Source: an uncultured Micrococcales bacterium (GTDB lineage Bacteria > Actinomycetota > Actinomycetes > Actinomycetales > Microbacteriaceae). From it: a stretch of DNA of 64,000 nucleotides. Shown in pieces: positions 8,128-18,178 of the stretch. Position 1 is the stretch's first letter; each line of letters starts with the position of its first letter. The position numbers and the translations under genes are program-made. The stretch lies in assembly GCA_903909605.1 (NCBI GenBank), contig CAIVWH010000010.1, positions 62,001-126,000 on the forward strand. The letters are read 5' to 3'. Below the pieces are notes generated by a model that was not told the DNA's origin, did no database searches, and saw only the letters and a list, made by a program, of their open reading frames with translations.

Positions 8128-8757
8128 CCCCTGTTCGAAACTCTAGGACTCGACCCCAATTTTGTGGATTACGAGCAGGCGTGGCAAATCCAGCGCAAAG
8201 TGCACTCAGAGGTCGCCTCAGGCCAGCGAGGCGACACAGTTTTGCTACTCGAACACGCCTCGGTTTTTACCGCTGGCAAGCGCACGGAGCCCGAAGAACG
8301 TCCGACAGGCGGCACTCCGGTGATCGATGTCGATCGCGGTGGCAAAATTACCTGGCACGGGCCAGGACAGCTGGTCGGATACCCGATTATGCAACTGCCA
8401 GACCCAATCGACGTGGTTGGCTATGTGCGATGGCTGGAGCAGGTGCTAATCGATTCGATTGCCGAATTCGGGGTGCTCGGTGAGCGAGTCGGTGGACGAA
8501 GCGGTGTTTGGGTCAACGTCGATGGGGCGTTTGAGAAAGTTGCTGCCATCGGCATCCGGGTTGCCGAAAAAGTGACGATGCATGGATTCGCCCTAAATTG
8601 CAACAACTCCCTCAACCCGTATGAAACGATTATTGCCTGCGGTATTCGTGACGCGAAGACCACCACCCTGACCAGGCTTGCTGGGCGGGAAATCACGCCA
8701 GCGATGGCGGCCGAAGTTGTCGTAAGACACCTAGGCGAAATCGAGAAACGACGATGA
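8125..8757 (+). CDS. lipB: Octanoyl-[ACP]:protein octanoyltransferase
   Basis: This 210-residue enzyme transfers octanoate from acyl carrier protein to the lipoyl-domain lysine of E2 and related proteins, the first step of lipoate synthesis. The family signature [17 protein letters not shown] is at residues 71-87. The catalytic Lys138 (EKVAAIG) and Cys172 (IIACGI) are both present. It overlaps lipA by four bases (ATGA), so the pair is translationally coupled. Close to the E2 and E3 genes, it supplies the cofactor those subunits need. Confidence 0.97.
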   Translation: MPLFETLGLDPNFVDYEQAWQIQRKVHSEVASGQRGDTVLLLEHASVFTAGKRTEPEERPTGGTPVIDVDRGGKITWHGPGQLVGYPIMQLPDPIDVVGYVRWLEQVLIDSIAEFGVLGERVGGRSGVWVNVDGAFEKVAAIGIRVAEKVTMHGFALNCNNSLNPYETIIACGIRDAKTTTLTRLAGREITPAMAAEVVVRHLGEIEKRR

Positions 8758-9746
8758 ACGACAAGCCAGAAAAAAAGTTGCTACGCATTGAGGTGCGAAA
8801 CGCATCCGTGCCGATCGAGCGCAAGCCCGAATGGATCAAGACTCGCGCCAAAATGGGCCCCGAGTACCAATCGCTTCAACTACTGGTTAAGAACGAGGGT
8901 CTGCACACCGTTTGCCAAGAAGCCGGATGCCCAAACATCTTTGAATGCTGGGAAGACCGCGAGGCGACATTCCTAATCGGTGGCTCGCAGTGCACACGTC
9001 GTTGCGACTTCTGCCAGATTGACACCGGCAAGCCAGCTGCCTTCGATGCAGACGAGCCGCGACGCGTTGGCGATTCGGTGAAGCAAATGAATCTGCGCTA
9101 TGCAACAGTGACCGGCGTGGCACGAGACGACCTCGAGGATGAAGGCGCCTGGCTGTATGCCGAAACCATCCGTCAAATTCATCAGCAATCACCTGGCACC
9201 GGAGTAGAAATTCTGGTTCCTGACTTCTCAGGAAAGCCGGAACTGTTGCAACAGGTATTCGATGCGCAGCCGGAGGTATTTGCTCACAACCTCGAAACGG
9301 TTCCACGAATTTTCAAGCAGATTCGCCCGGCCTTCCGCTATGAGCGTTCGCTCGATGTCATTACCCAGGCTCGCAACGCCGGCATGGTGACCAAGTCGAA
9401 CCTGATTCTCGGCATGGGTGAAACCGACGAAGAAATCATCCAGGCGCTTCAAGATCTTCACGATGCCGGCACGGACGTCATCACCGTCACTCAATACCTT
9501 CGCCCAACACCTCGCCACCACCCGATCGACCGCTGGGTGAAGCCAGAGCAGTTCGTTGAGTTGAACAAGATTGCCGAGGAGATGGGCTTCTTGGGCGTGC
9601 TCAGTGGTCCACTGGTTCGCTCCTCCTATCGGGCTGGCCGGCTGTGGGCATCCTCGATGGTTAAGAAGGGCCGCGCCATCCCGGCAGAGTTGCAGCACTT
9701 GGCCGACGCAGCCCTGGCTCAGGGCTTCAGTCAAGCCGTTCACTAA
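8754..9746 (+). CDS. lipA: Lipoyl synthase (radical SAM)
   Basis: This 330-residue iron-sulfur enzyme inserts two sulfur atoms into protein-bound octanoate to form lipoyl groups. It shows both expected clusters: the auxiliary-cluster cysteines Cys54, Cys59 and Cys65 ([12 protein letters not shown]) and the radical-SAM motif Cys80, Cys84, Cys87 (CTRRCDFC). The C-terminal RSSY motif that ligates the auxiliary cluster is also present (LVRSSYRAG). Length is normal. It is coupled to lipB by a four-base overlap. Confidence 0.98.
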   Translation: MNDKPEKKLLRIEVRNASVPIERKPEWIKTRAKMGPEYQSLQLLVKNEGLHTVCQEAGCPNIFECWEDREATFLIGGSQCTRRCDFCQIDTGKPAAFDADEPRRVGDSVKQMNLRYATVTGVARDDLEDEGAWLYAETIRQIHQQSPGTGVEILVPDFSGKPELLQQVFDAQPEVFAHNLETVPRIFKQIRPAFRYERSLDVITQARNAGMVTKSNLILGMGETDEEIIQALQDLHDAGTDVITVTQYLRPTPRHHPIDRWVKPEQFVELNKIAEEMGFLGVLSGPLVRSSYRAGRLWASSMVKKGRAIPAELQHLADAALAQGFSQAVH

Positions 9747-9765
9747 ATCGTTTAGGCTATTGCGC

Positions 9766-10488
9766 ATGGCTAAGAGCACCGCACCAAAGACAAATGTGAA
9801 GACCACTCGTGAACCCGGACGATTCCGTCAGCTGCTAAAGGTTTACGCACTTACCGCCAAGACCGACAAGCCTGCGGTGTTCTGGTCGATTCTGGGCTTC
9901 CTGGTTCCGCTTGCAATCGGGCTGGTTGTTGCCAACGTTGTTGCTCCTGGAAACGTAATCTCCAATGTTCTTTGGGGTGTGCTTGGCGCCGCAGCAGGTC
10001 TGCTGATTGCCATGATCATCATGTCTCGGCGAGCAGAGGCAGCAGCCTACGCTCGATTCGAAGGTCAGCCAGGCGCAACCGGTGCTGTTCTCAACTCGGC
10101 TCTCAGACGCGGATGGCGCTTCAACGAAATGCCAGTTCACGTGAGCCCCAAGACTCAGGAATTAGTCTTTCGCGCGGTAGGCCCAGCCGGCATCGTGCTG
10201 ATTGGTGAAGGCACTTCCAAGGCTCGCGTTCAAGCGATGGTCGAGGATGAGCGTCGCAAGGCAGCCCGAATCGCCCCCGGAGTTCAGATTCAGACTTTTT
10301 ACGTCATCCCCGGCGACCCGCACGCCACTTCGCTGGCGAAACTAGGACCAACCATCCTGAAACTAAAGCGCAGCCTGAACCGAAGCGAGGTATCGGTCGT
10401 GGCAAACCGACTGGACTCAATCGGCACGAACATCCCGGTGCCAAAGGGAATCGACCCAAACAAACTTCGCCAGCAGCGCCAGCGCTAA
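9766..10488 (+). CDS. DUF4191 family membrane protein
   Basis: This 240-residue actinobacterial protein is of unknown function and lies between lipA and glnA, as in mycobacteria (the Rv2219 position). The N-terminal ~35 residues are basic. Two adjacent transmembrane helices follow (FWSILGFLVPLAIGLVVANV and VLWGVLGAAAGLLIAMIIM, about residues 41-85). A soluble C-terminal domain then begins EGQPGATGAVLNSALRRGW. The start ATG at 9766 lies seven bases after TAGGCT (9753-9758), a leaderless-type promoter, which argues against a longer reading that would run back into lipA. The role is not known. Confidence 0.9.
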   Translation: MAKSTAPKTNVKTTREPGRFRQLLKVYALTAKTDKPAVFWSILGFLVPLAIGLVVANVVAPGNVISNVLWGVLGAAAGLLIAMIIMSRRAEAAAYARFEGQPGATGAVLNSALRRGWRFNEMPVHVSPKTQELVFRAVGPAGIVLIGEGTSKARVQAMVEDERRKAARIAPGVQIQTFYVIPGDPHATSLAKLGPTILKLKRSLNRSEVSVVANRLDSIGTNIPVPKGIDPNKLRQQRQR

Positions 10489-10500
10489 GTTTTACATCGG

Positions 10501-10545
10501 CGTAACAAGTTACGGACGGGTCACCCCCCACCCCGGCGATAAACT
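10501..10545 (+). promoter_or_regulatory. glnA promoter with a perfect inverted repeat upstream
   Basis: A 14-bp inverted repeat, CGTAAC-AA-GTTACG, lies at 10501-10514. A -10-like TAAACT is at 10540-10545, giving a predicted start near 10552 and a leader of about 60 nt. The repeat would end just upstream of the -35 region, a usual place for an activator. It does not match the GlnR or AmtR consensus closely enough for me to name the regulator. Confidence 0.5.
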
Positions 10546-10611
10546 GAACCGGTTGGCTTCAAAGGCGCGCCACCAAACACATTTCGCTTCAGCTATCGAA
10601 GGGACATCCCC

Positions 10612-12036
10612 ATGTTCAAGAACGCATCTGAGGTCGTCAAGTACATCAAGGAAAACGACGTAAAGTTCCTTGATGTTCGCTTCACGGACCTACCTGGTGT
10701 GCAGCAGCACTTCAACCTACCAGCAGCAATGATCGACGAAGACTTCTTCCGCGATGGTCAGTTGTTTGACGGTTCGTCGATCCGCGGTTTCGCGTCGATT
10801 CACGAGTCAGACATGCAGCTGATTCCGGATGTGACCACCGCTTACCTTGACGCATTCCGAGTCGAGAAGACTTTGGTCATGATCTTCGACATCTATAACC
10901 CACGCAACGGGGAGATCTACGGTCGCGACCCACGTCAGGTAGCCAAGAAGGCAGAGGCATACCTCGGCACCACTGGCATCGCCGACACCGCGTTCTTCGC
11001 ACCTGAAGCAGAATTCTTCATCTTCGATGACGTGCGCTACGAGTACAAGCAGAACAGCTCGATGCACTTCATCGACTCGAGCGAAGCAGCCTGGAACTCG
11101 GGCCGCAAGGAAGACGGCGGAAACCTCGCCAACAAGACCCCATACAAGGGTGGCTACTTCCCTGTTTCCCCAGTGGACCAGCACGCGGACATGCGCGACA
11201 ACATCGTTCTCGAGCTTGAGGCTGCAGGCCTTCGCGTAGAGCGCAGCCACCACGAGGTTGGCACCGCGGGTCAGGGCGAGATCAACTACCGCTTCGACAC
11301 CCTGGTTAGCGCCGCCGACGACATCCTGAAGTTCAAGTACATCGTCAAGAACGTCGCGAACAACTGGGGCAAGACCGCAACCTTCATGCCAAAGCCACTG
11401 TTCGGCGACAACGGTTCGGGTATGCACGTGCACCAGTCGCTCTGGAAAGACGGCAAGCCGCTGTTCTACGACGAGTCGGGCTACGGCGGTCTTTCAGACC
11501 TCGCACGCTGGTACATCGGTGGAATCTTGAAGCACGCACCATCACTGCTGGCATTTACCAACCCAACCGTGAACTCATACCACCGCCTGGTTCCAGGCTT
11601 CGAAGCTCCAGTGAACCTGGTCTACTCGGCAGGTAACCGCTCAGCTGCGATCCGCATCCCGATGACCGGCACCAACCCGAAGGCCAAGCGCATCGAGTTC
11701 CGCGCTCCTGACGCATCGAGCAATCCATACCTCGCATTCGCTGCGATGCTGATGGCAGGCCTCGACGGCATCAAGAACCGCATCGAGCCACACGAGCCAG
11801 TCGACAAGGACCTCTACGAGCTGCCACCGGAGGAAGCCAAACTGATTCCTCAGGTTCCAGGCAACCTCGAAGACGTGCTCAAGGCTCTCGAGGCGGACCA
11901 CGACTACCTGCTTGCGGGCGACGTATTCACCAAGGACCTCATCGAGACCTGGATTGACTACAAGCGCACCAAGGAGATCCAGCCGATTGCACTTCGTCCT
12001 CACCCATACGAGTTCGAGTTGTACTACGGCGTTTAG
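10612..12036 (+). CDS. glnA: Glutamine synthetase type I (GSI-beta), adenylylation-regulated
   Basis: This 474-residue enzyme makes glutamine from glutamate, ammonia and ATP and is a dodecamer. Type I hallmarks are present: FDGSSIRGF near residue 51, the metal/ATP block [19 protein letters not shown], and [17 protein letters not shown]. The adenylylation site is intact at Tyr402 ([11 protein letters not shown]), so activity can be switched off by the GlnE encoded just downstream on the opposite strand. The start ATG has an AAGGGA ribosome site. A classical terminator follows. Nitrogen control at the transcriptional level is suggested by the inverted repeat in the promoter. Confidence 0.98.
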   Translation: MFKNASEVVKYIKENDVKFLDVRFTDLPGVQQHFNLPAAMIDEDFFRDGQLFDGSSIRGFASIHESDMQLIPDVTTAYLDAFRVEKTLVMIFDIYNPRNGEIYGRDPRQVAKKAEAYLGTTGIADTAFFAPEAEFFIFDDVRYEYKQNSSMHFIDSSEAAWNSGRKEDGGNLANKTPYKGGYFPVSPVDQHADMRDNIVLELEAAGLRVERSHHEVGTAGQGEINYRFDTLVSAADDILKFKYIVKNVANNWGKTATFMPKPLFGDNGSGMHVHQSLWKDGKPLFYDESGYGGLSDLARWYIGGILKHAPSLLAFTNPTVNSYHRLVPGFEAPVNLVYSAGNRSAAIRIPMTGTNPKAKRIEFRAPDASSNPYLAFAAMLMAGLDGIKNRIEPHEPVDKDLYELPPEEAKLIPQVPGNLEDVLKALEADHDYLLAGDVFTKDLIETWIDYKRTKEIQPIALRPHPYEFELYYGV

Positions 12037-12047
12037 TCGAATCTTCG

Positions 12048-12083
12048 AAAAGGGTCACGCTAAGGCGTGGCCCTTTTTGTTTT
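12048..12083 (+). terminator. Rho-independent terminator after glnA
   Basis: The 13-bp stem AAAAGGGTCACGC / GCGTGGCCCTTTT has one T-G wobble and a TAAG loop, followed by TGTTTTG. This is the clearest intrinsic terminator in the window. It lies 11 bp after the glnA stop codon, in the gap between convergent glnA and glnE. Confidence 0.9.
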
Positions 12084-12144
12084 GCGCGCGACTGCTGCGG
12101 CAATCGACAATTGGCAGATTCAGGAAGCAAGGCCAATCGAAAAA

Positions 12145-15138
12145 CTACGCGAAGAAGAGTCGCTCAAAAACCGAGCGTGCCCGACGGGTGAAGGCAAGGT
12201 AGTCCTCTTCCAATCGAGTTGCATTTCCAGCGGGATATTCAAGGATGCGGGCTAGCCCCTCGAGTTGACGACGATCGGTTGGCAGCACATCTGTGCGTTT
12301 GTTTGCCCAGAGCACGCTTGCGCTTCTTACTCGCGAAGCCAGCCGCCAAGCTTCGGTGAGCACTCGGGCATCGTGTTCTTCGATGAGTGAGGAAGTGACC
12401 ATCGCCCGCAAGGCGTCGAGGGTTCTTGGAGTGCGGATACCTGGGTGCTGCTGCCCAAAACGCATCTGATACAGCTGCACGAGCCACTCGACATCGCTCA
12501 ACGAACCGCGGCCAAGTTTGAGGTGTCGCTTTGGGTCTGCGCCCTGTGGGAGGCGCTCAGTTTCAACGCGCGCCTTAATTCGACGGATTTCGGTAATCGC
12601 CGACTGCTCTAGCGTCTTTGGATAGCGGTGCTCATCGATGATCTGGGCGAATTCGTCGCGAAGTTCCTTCGAGCCGGCAATTGGCCGAGCCCGAAGCAGC
12701 GCTTGTGCCTCCCAAGTATCTGCCCAGCGCTCGTAGTAGGCCCGGTAAGAGTCGAGAGATCTTGCAACTGCCCCGTTTTTACCCTCGGGACGCAGGTCGA
12801 GGTCGATTTCAAACTCGAGCAGGTGATCTGAGCTGAGTCGTTTGATCTCGGCAATGATTGCCTCCGCAAGTCGTTGGGCGGCATCCGTGTCGGCTAGTGG
12901 CCGATAGACATACATCAGGTCGGCATCCGACCCGAAGCCAAGCTCCTGACCGCCGAAACGCCCCATCGCAATGATGCCAAAGTCAATCGACTGCTCAATG
13001 GTTTCGGCATCGGCGATGCCACCCAGCCGCAAGACGGCATCCAGGATGCCCTGCAGATACAACTCGGTAAGTGCGCTCAGCCCGTCGGCCACATCCTCGA
13101 TGGTCAACTTGCCCAACACCGCGCCCATGGCGATGCGCAGAGTTTCGCGACGACGAATCTGCTTGATTGCCGTGACCAGAGCCTCGAGGTCGCGATGCCG
13201 TTCGGCGAAGGCCTCGAGCTCAGAGGCGAGTACCTCAGCGGTCTGGGGTTTCAAGTCATCAAGCGATTCGAACCAGGCAGCAGCCTCTGGGATGCGCTCG
13301 AACAGCGCAGTGGCAAGGCGAGAGTTGGACAGCACCTGGGTCATGCGCTCGGCGGCCCCGGAGCTGTCGCGCAGCATTCGCAGATACCAGTGCGACTCGC
13401 CCAGGTCTTCGCTCAGCCGCCTGAAAGCAAGCAGCGCCGCATCCGGGTCGGTGCCCTTAGTAAACCACTCGAGGAGCACCGGGAGCAGCTGACGTTGAAT
13501 TGAAGCCCTGCGAGAAAGACCGCTGGTCAATGCAGCGATGTGCGTCAGCGCGCCTTTCGCATCTGCGAAGCCGATTGCCGCGAGACGATCGATGGCCTGC
13601 TCATTACTGAGCTCGAGGGTGAAATCGTCGAGCCGGGCAACAGCGCTGAGCAGTGGTCGATAGAAGATTCGCTGATGCAGGGTGCCAACTTCCTGTTTAA
13701 CGTTCTCCCAGACAGACATAAGGATTTCGGCGTTCAGTTTTAGGTCAACAGTTCTGGCAAGCGCGCGCCTTGCAGACTCACTCTGCGGCATCAGGTGGGT
13801 GCGGCGCATCTGCGAAAGCTGGATGCGGTGCTCGAGAAGTCGCAGGAACCGATAGTGCCTAGCGAAGGCATCGGCATCGTCGCGGGAGATGTAACCGCCA
13901 GCACTCAACGCGGCAATTGCATTCAAAGTGTCTCGATGGCGCAAGGACTCATCGGTGCGCCCGTGCACTAGCTGCAGCAGCTGAACAGTGAACTCCACAT
14001 CGCGCAGACCACCCGGGCCTAGTTTGATCTGCGAGTCAACCTCACCAGCTGGGATGTTCTCGAGCACACGCTCGCGCATGCGCTGGGCCGATTCGACGAA
14101 ACCATCGCGGGTAGCCGACGACCAAACCTTCGGCGCCAGGGCTGCAACATAACGCTGGCCCAGATCGACATCACCGGCAATCGGCCTGGCCTTGAGCAGC
14201 GCCTGGAATTCCCAGCTCTCTGCCCAACGGTCGTAGTAGGCAACGTGCGACTCCAACGTGCGCACCAGTGCCCCGCTCTTGCCTTCAGGTCGAAGATTTG
14301 GGTCTACCTGCCAGAGGGCTGGCTCGGTTGCCGTGGCGTCAATTGCACGCATCATACGAGTGGCTAGCTTGGTGGCAATGTCGAGGGCACGGGAAATCTC
14401 GAGAGAGTCGTCGGCGGTGTCTGCAACGAAAATTACATCGACGTCGCTGATGTAATTGAGCTCCCGGGCACCAGTTTTACCCATTGCAATAACCGCGAGT
14501 TTTGTGGCCTCAACCTCCGCCGATTCGTATCCGCCGTTGCCTGCGCCAACGGAGAGTTCGGCGCGACCAATTAGAAGAGCGGCCTCTAAGACAGCGCCGG
14601 CGAGGTCGGCTAGCGCGGCGGCGATCTGCGGAAGTCCATCCTGGGGAGATTCTTGCGACAAGTCGTAGATTGCGATTTGAAGCAACTCACGCCGGTATGC
14701 AAATCGAATCGCAGCCCATGCCGTCTGGGATTCGAAGCCGGTTGTGAGTTGCACCCTCGCCGTATCAGTGAGCAGTCGCTTCAAATCGGCCGCAGACTTC
14801 AGGTACTCGATCTTCTTTTCGAAGTGTTCCAGAAGCTCAATTCGCCGACGAATCAGATCACCCATCGCCTCGGATGCGCCAAGCACCTTGCACAGGCGGT
14901 CGGCAGAATCTGCCTTACCGAGCAACTTCTTTACTCGTGCCCGATCGATTTCGGCAAAGGTGATGAGGAAATTGAGCGCCTGGTCAGGATTGCCACTTCG
15001 ACCTAGGCTTGCGAGTACCGAACGACCTGAGTCGCCAACTAGCTTCACCAGTTGCTCGAGCTTGGCCACCGCCCCGGAGAGGTCGATGAAACCGAATCGG
15101 GCGAGCTCAGAGAGCCCGGACGACCGCTCGAATGCCAT
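12145..15138 (-). CDS. glnE: Bifunctional glutamine synthetase adenylyltransferase / adenylyl-removing enzyme
   Basis: This ~997-residue protein attaches or removes AMP at the regulatory tyrosine of GlnA in response to nitrogen status. Both nucleotidyltransferase-fold halves are visible. The N-terminal removase-type site is ARELNYISDVDVIFV; the C-terminal adenylylation-type site is LGFGSDADLMYVY. Each is followed by a conserved RPEGKxGALVR-like segment and the partner helical domains. I prefer ATG at 15138 (MAFERSSGLSEL), because an upstream in-frame start at 15207 would overlap glnA2 by 64 bases. This start lies 5 bp after the glnA2 stop. The glnA2-glnE order is the actinobacterial one, as in mycobacteria. 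Confidence 0.95.
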   Translation of the reverse strand: MAFERSSGLSELARFGFIDLSGAVAKLEQLVKLVGDSGRSVLASLGRSGNPDQALNFLITFAEIDRARVKKLLGKADSADRLCKVLGASEAMGDLIRRRIELLEHFEKKIEYLKSAADLKRLLTDTARVQLTTGFESQTAWAAIRFAYRRELLQIAIYDLSQESPQDGLPQIAAALADLAGAVLEAALLIGRAELSVGAGNGGYESAEVEATKLAVIAMGKTGARELNYISDVDVIFVADTADDSLEISRALDIATKLATRMMRAIDATATEPALWQVDPNLRPEGKSGALVRTLESHVAYYDRWAESWEFQALLKARPIAGDVDLGQRYVAALAPKVWSSATRDGFVESAQRMRERVLENIPAGEVDSQIKLGPGGLRDVEFTVQLLQLVHGRTDESLRHRDTLNAIAALSAGGYISRDDADAFARHYRFLRLLEHRIQLSQMRRTHLMPQSESARRALARTVDLKLNAEILMSVWENVKQEVGTLHQRIFYRPLLSAVARLDDFTLELSNEQAIDRLAAIGFADAKGALTHIAALTSGLSRRASIQRQLLPVLLEWFTKGTDPDAALLAFRRLSEDLGESHWYLRMLRDSSGAAERMTQVLSNSRLATALFERIPEAAAWFESLDDLKPQTAEVLASELEAFAERHRDLEALVTAIKQIRRRETLRIAMGAVLGKLTIEDVADGLSALTELYLQGILDAVLRLGGIADAETIEQSIDFGIIAMGRFGGQELGFGSDADLMYVYRPLADTDAAQRLAEAIIAEIKRLSSDHLLEFEIDLDLRPEGKNGAVARSLDSYRAYYERWADTWEAQALLRARPIAGSKELRDEFAQIIDEHRYPKTLEQSAITEIRRIKARVETERLPQGADPKRHLKLGRGSLSDVEWLVQLYQMRFGQQHPGIRTPRTLDALRAMVTSSLIEEHDARVLTEAWRLASRVRSASVLWANKRTDVLPTDRRQLEGLARILEYPAGNATRLEEDYLAFTRRARSVFERLFFA

Positions 15139-15143
15139 GACGC

Positions 15144-16481
15144 TTAGAGAACTTCGAGGTTCTGCTTCAGCTCGAACGGAGTGACCTGCGAACGATATTC
15201 GCTCCACTCACGACGCTTGTTGGCAAGAACGTAAGAGAAGACCTCTTCGCCGAGGGTCTCGGCAGCCAACTCTGATTCCTCAAGCTTGCGAATCGCGTGC
15301 TCGAGGCTGGTTGGCAGTGGCTGAATTCCCAGGGCGCGACGTTCTGCATCACTCAATGACCAGACATCATCCTCGGCCTCTGCAGGCATCTCGTATTCCT
15401 CTTCAATACCCTTCATGCCGGCCGCAAGAATTAGCGCGTAGGCGAGATAAGGGTTGGCCGCAGAGTCAACGGCCCGGTATTCGACGCGAGCCGAGTTGGC
15501 CTTGTTCGGCTTGTAAAGCGGAACGCGCAACAGCGCCGAACGGTTGTTGTGTCCCCAGCAGACGTAACTCGGCGCCTCGCCCCCACCCCAAAGTCGCTTG
15601 TATGAGTTCACATACTGATTTGTAACGGCGGTGATCTCAGGCGCGTGACGCAACAATCCGGCAATGAAGTGCTTTGCGGTTTTGCTCAGGTGGTACTGAG
15701 AGCTTGGATCGAAGAATGCGTTGTTGTCGCCCTCGAACAGCGACATGTGGGTGTGCATTCCAGAGCCGGGATGCTCGGTGAAAGGCTTTGGCATGAACGT
15801 CGCATAGACGCCCTGCTCGATTGCGACCTCTTTGATCACGGTGCGGAAGGTCATGATGTTGTCAGCCATGGTGAGTGCATCTGCATAGCGAAGGTCGATT
15901 TCGTTCTGACCTGGGCCACCTTCGTGGTGGCTGAACTCAACCGAGATGCCAAGCTGCTCGAGCATTGAGACAGCGCGACGGCGGAAATCGTGTGCCGTGC
16001 CGCCGGGAACATTGTCGAAGTAGCCGGCCTTATCAACCGGGATGGGGCCCTCCGGACCAATCTGCGACGACTTCAGTAGGTAGAACTCGATCTCGGGGTG
16101 AATGTAGAACGAGAACCCCTTGTCGCTAGCCTTAGCCAGCGCACGGCGCAAAACGTTGCGCGGATCGGCCGAAGCGGGCTGGGAATCGGGGGTCTTGATG
16201 TCGCAGAACATTCTGGCGGTGGGTTCGATTTCGCCGCGCCAAGGAAGAATCTGGAAGGTGCTTGGGTCTGGCACTGCGAGCATGTCGGCCTCATAGGTGC
16301 GGGCCAAACCCTCAATTGCAGATCCGTCAAAGCCGATACCCTCTGCGAATGCACCTTCAACTTCGGCAGGTGCAATGGCCACAGACTTCAAAGTTCCGGC
16401 TACATCGGTGAACCAAAGTCGCACGAATTTAACGTTGCGCTCCTCGATAGTTCTAAGCACAAAATCGCGCTGCTTATCCAT
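15144..16481 (-). CDS. glnA2: Glutamine synthetase-like protein GlnA2 (not adenylylated)
   Basis: This 445-residue type I glutamine-synthetase family member has the catalytic blocks FDGSAIEGL, the EGGPGQNEID region, and FMPKPFTEHPGSGMHTHMS. At the position of the adenylylated tyrosine of GlnA it has Trp374 (DDVWSLSDAER), so GlnE cannot control it by that route. Actinobacterial GlnA2 proteins are often non-essential for glutamine synthesis; in Streptomyces a GlnA2 is a gamma-glutamylpolyamine synthetase, so this one may glutamylate polyamines rather than ammonia. ATG at 16481 follows AGAGGAA. It is divergent from nadE with a 38-bp gap and upstream of glnE in the same operon. Confidence 0.92.
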   Translation of the reverse strand: MDKQRDFVLRTIEERNVKFVRLWFTDVAGTLKSVAIAPAEVEGAFAEGIGFDGSAIEGLARTYEADMLAVPDPSTFQILPWRGEIEPTARMFCDIKTPDSQPASADPRNVLRRALAKASDKGFSFYIHPEIEFYLLKSSQIGPEGPIPVDKAGYFDNVPGGTAHDFRRRAVSMLEQLGISVEFSHHEGGPGQNEIDLRYADALTMADNIMTFRTVIKEVAIEQGVYATFMPKPFTEHPGSGMHTHMSLFEGDNNAFFDPSSQYHLSKTAKHFIAGLLRHAPEITAVTNQYVNSYKRLWGGGEAPSYVCWGHNNRSALLRVPLYKPNKANSARVEYRAVDSAANPYLAYALILAAGMKGIEEEYEMPAEAEDDVWSLSDAERRALGIQPLPTSLEHAIRKLEESELAAETLGEEVFSYVLANKRREWSEYRSQVTPFELKQNLEVL

Positions 16482-16506
16482 CGGAATTCCTCTCGTTGCC
16501 TGCTAT

Positions 16507-16522
16507 TAGGCTAGTCGGTATG
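16507..16522 (+). promoter_or_regulatory. Leaderless promoter -10 element of nadE
   Basis: TAGGCT (16507-16512), or the overlapping TATTAG at 16504, stands seven bases before ATG at 16520. The absence of a ribosome site supports a leaderless transcript and this start over an upstream in-frame ATG at 16496. Confidence 0.55.
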
Positions 16523-18172
16523 CCTGCGGTTCGCATTGCTCTCGCCCAGACCAACCCAACCGTTGGTGATATTCAGGGCAACCTGGCGAAATGTTTCCAG
16601 CATGTTTCAGACGCGGCAGCTCAGGGCGCAAACCTAATCGTTTTTGGCGAAATGGTTGTCTCGGGTTACCCGATCGAAGACCTAGCAGCGAGTGAAACTT
16701 TCTTGACCGACTGCGTTAGCGCAGTCAAAAACTTTGCAGCGGCTCTCGCCGAGCGCGGGCTCGGCCACATGCTTGTCGTGCTTGGCACCCCCGCAATCGT
16801 TGCACCCGAACACCGCAGCCCATGGGCCATTGCGCAGAACACTGCCGTGATCGTCCGTGATGGAAAGGTCTGGGCGGGTTACGCCAAACACCACCTGCCG
16901 AACTATTCGGTATTTGACGAGTATCGAATTTTCATACCTGGCGACCAACTGATCAGCTTCGAGTTCGAGGGCCTGAAGTTCTCTCTGTTGATCTGCGAAG
17001 ACATCTGGCAAGAAGGCGGGCCGGTGGCAAGGCTTTCCGAAGAGAACAGCGATGTCGCCCTTGTGCTGAATGGTTCGCCATTTCAGATTGACAAGGATGA
17101 TGTGCGCGTCGACTTGGTTAGGCGACTTGCCAAGAATCAAAACGTCGCGGTTGCCTACGTCAACCTCGTTGGCGGCCAAGACGACTTGGTTTTCGACGGG
17201 GATAGCCTGATGGTCGATGCCAATCAGAACCTGATTGGCCGTGGCCCCCAGTTCGATGACGGGCTAGTGGTTTTCGACTTCGAGTCGAAAACCGACATCC
17301 GCCCGGCCTCCGCCCTGCCGACGCACAAACAGGATGACAACTGGCAGGTTTGGAACGCTCTGGTCGTTGGACTTCGCGACTACGTAAACAAAAACGGTTT
17401 CAAATCGGTGATCCTCGGGCTCTCCGGCGGCATTGACTCGGCGGTTTGCGCTGCCATTGCCAAGGATGCACTTGGTGCCCATCGCGTTTTCGGCGTCAGC
17501 CTGCCAAGCAAATACTCCTCGGATCACTCAAAGTCAGACGCATTCGACCTGGCCAAGCGACTGGGTATTGCTATCCGCACCGAGCCGATTAAGGGAGCCG
17601 TCAAGGAACTCGAGAAGCAGCTGAAACTCGAGGGCCTTGCAGCAGAGAACCTTCAGGCGCGCATCCGTGGCACGATTTTGATGTCGCTTGCCAACCAGGA
17701 GGGTCACCTGACTCTCACCACTGGCAATAAGAGTGAGCTCGCCGTTGGCTACAGCACGATTTACGGCGACTCGGTTGGCGGGTTTGCGCCGATCAAAGAC
17801 GTTGCCAAAACTCTGGTCTGGCAATTGGCTAAGTGGCGCAACGACTTTGCCTTGCAAAATGGCGAGGTTCCGCCCATCCCTGAAAACTCGATCATCAAGC
17901 CGCCAAGCGCCGAACTTCGCCCAGGCCAGGTCGATCAAGATTCCCTGCCCGACTATGAAATCTTGGATGCGATTATCGAACTTTACGTAGGTCGCCGATT
18001 CGGCAAGCAACAGATTGTCGAGGCGGGTTTCGAAGCCGCCACCGTAGACAGAGTTGCGAAGCTGATTGACCAGGCCGAATGGAAGCGCCGACAAGGCGCA
18101 ATCGGCCCGAAGATCAGCGCAATGTCTTTTGGTCGAGACCGTCGACTACCGATCACAAATAGGTACCGTTAG
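16520..18172 (+). CDS. nadE: Glutamine-dependent NAD+ synthetase
   Basis: This 550-residue two-domain enzyme makes NAD+ from nicotinate adenine dinucleotide. The N-terminal carbon-nitrogen hydrolase (glutaminase) domain has its Glu-Lys-Cys elements in GEMVVSGYP, YAKHHLPNY and LLICEDIW. The C-terminal synthetase domain carries the ATP pyrophosphatase loop LSGGIDSA near residue 300. The start at 16520 (MPAVRIALAQTNPT) fits the family N-terminus, which begins at the first beta strand, and the leaderless promoter. It appears to be the first gene of a nadE-ridA-panB cofactor group. Confidence 0.96.
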   Translation: MPAVRIALAQTNPTVGDIQGNLAKCFQHVSDAAAQGANLIVFGEMVVSGYPIEDLAASETFLTDCVSAVKNFAAALAERGLGHMLVVLGTPAIVAPEHRSPWAIAQNTAVIVRDGKVWAGYAKHHLPNYSVFDEYRIFIPGDQLISFEFEGLKFSLLICEDIWQEGGPVARLSEENSDVALVLNGSPFQIDKDDVRVDLVRRLAKNQNVAVAYVNLVGGQDDLVFDGDSLMVDANQNLIGRGPQFDDGLVVFDFESKTDIRPASALPTHKQDDNWQVWNALVVGLRDYVNKNGFKSVILGLSGGIDSAVCAAIAKDALGAHRVFGVSLPSKYSSDHSKSDAFDLAKRLGIAIRTEPIKGAVKELEKQLKLEGLAAENLQARIRGTILMSLANQEGHLTLTTGNKSELAVGYSTIYGDSVGGFAPIKDVAKTLVWQLAKWRNDFALQNGEVPPIPENSIIKPPSAELRPGQVDQDSLPDYEILDAIIELYVGRRFGKQQIVEAGFEAATVDRVAKLIDQAEWKRRQGAIGPKISAMSFGRDRRLPITNRYR

Positions 18173-18178
18173 GAAATC

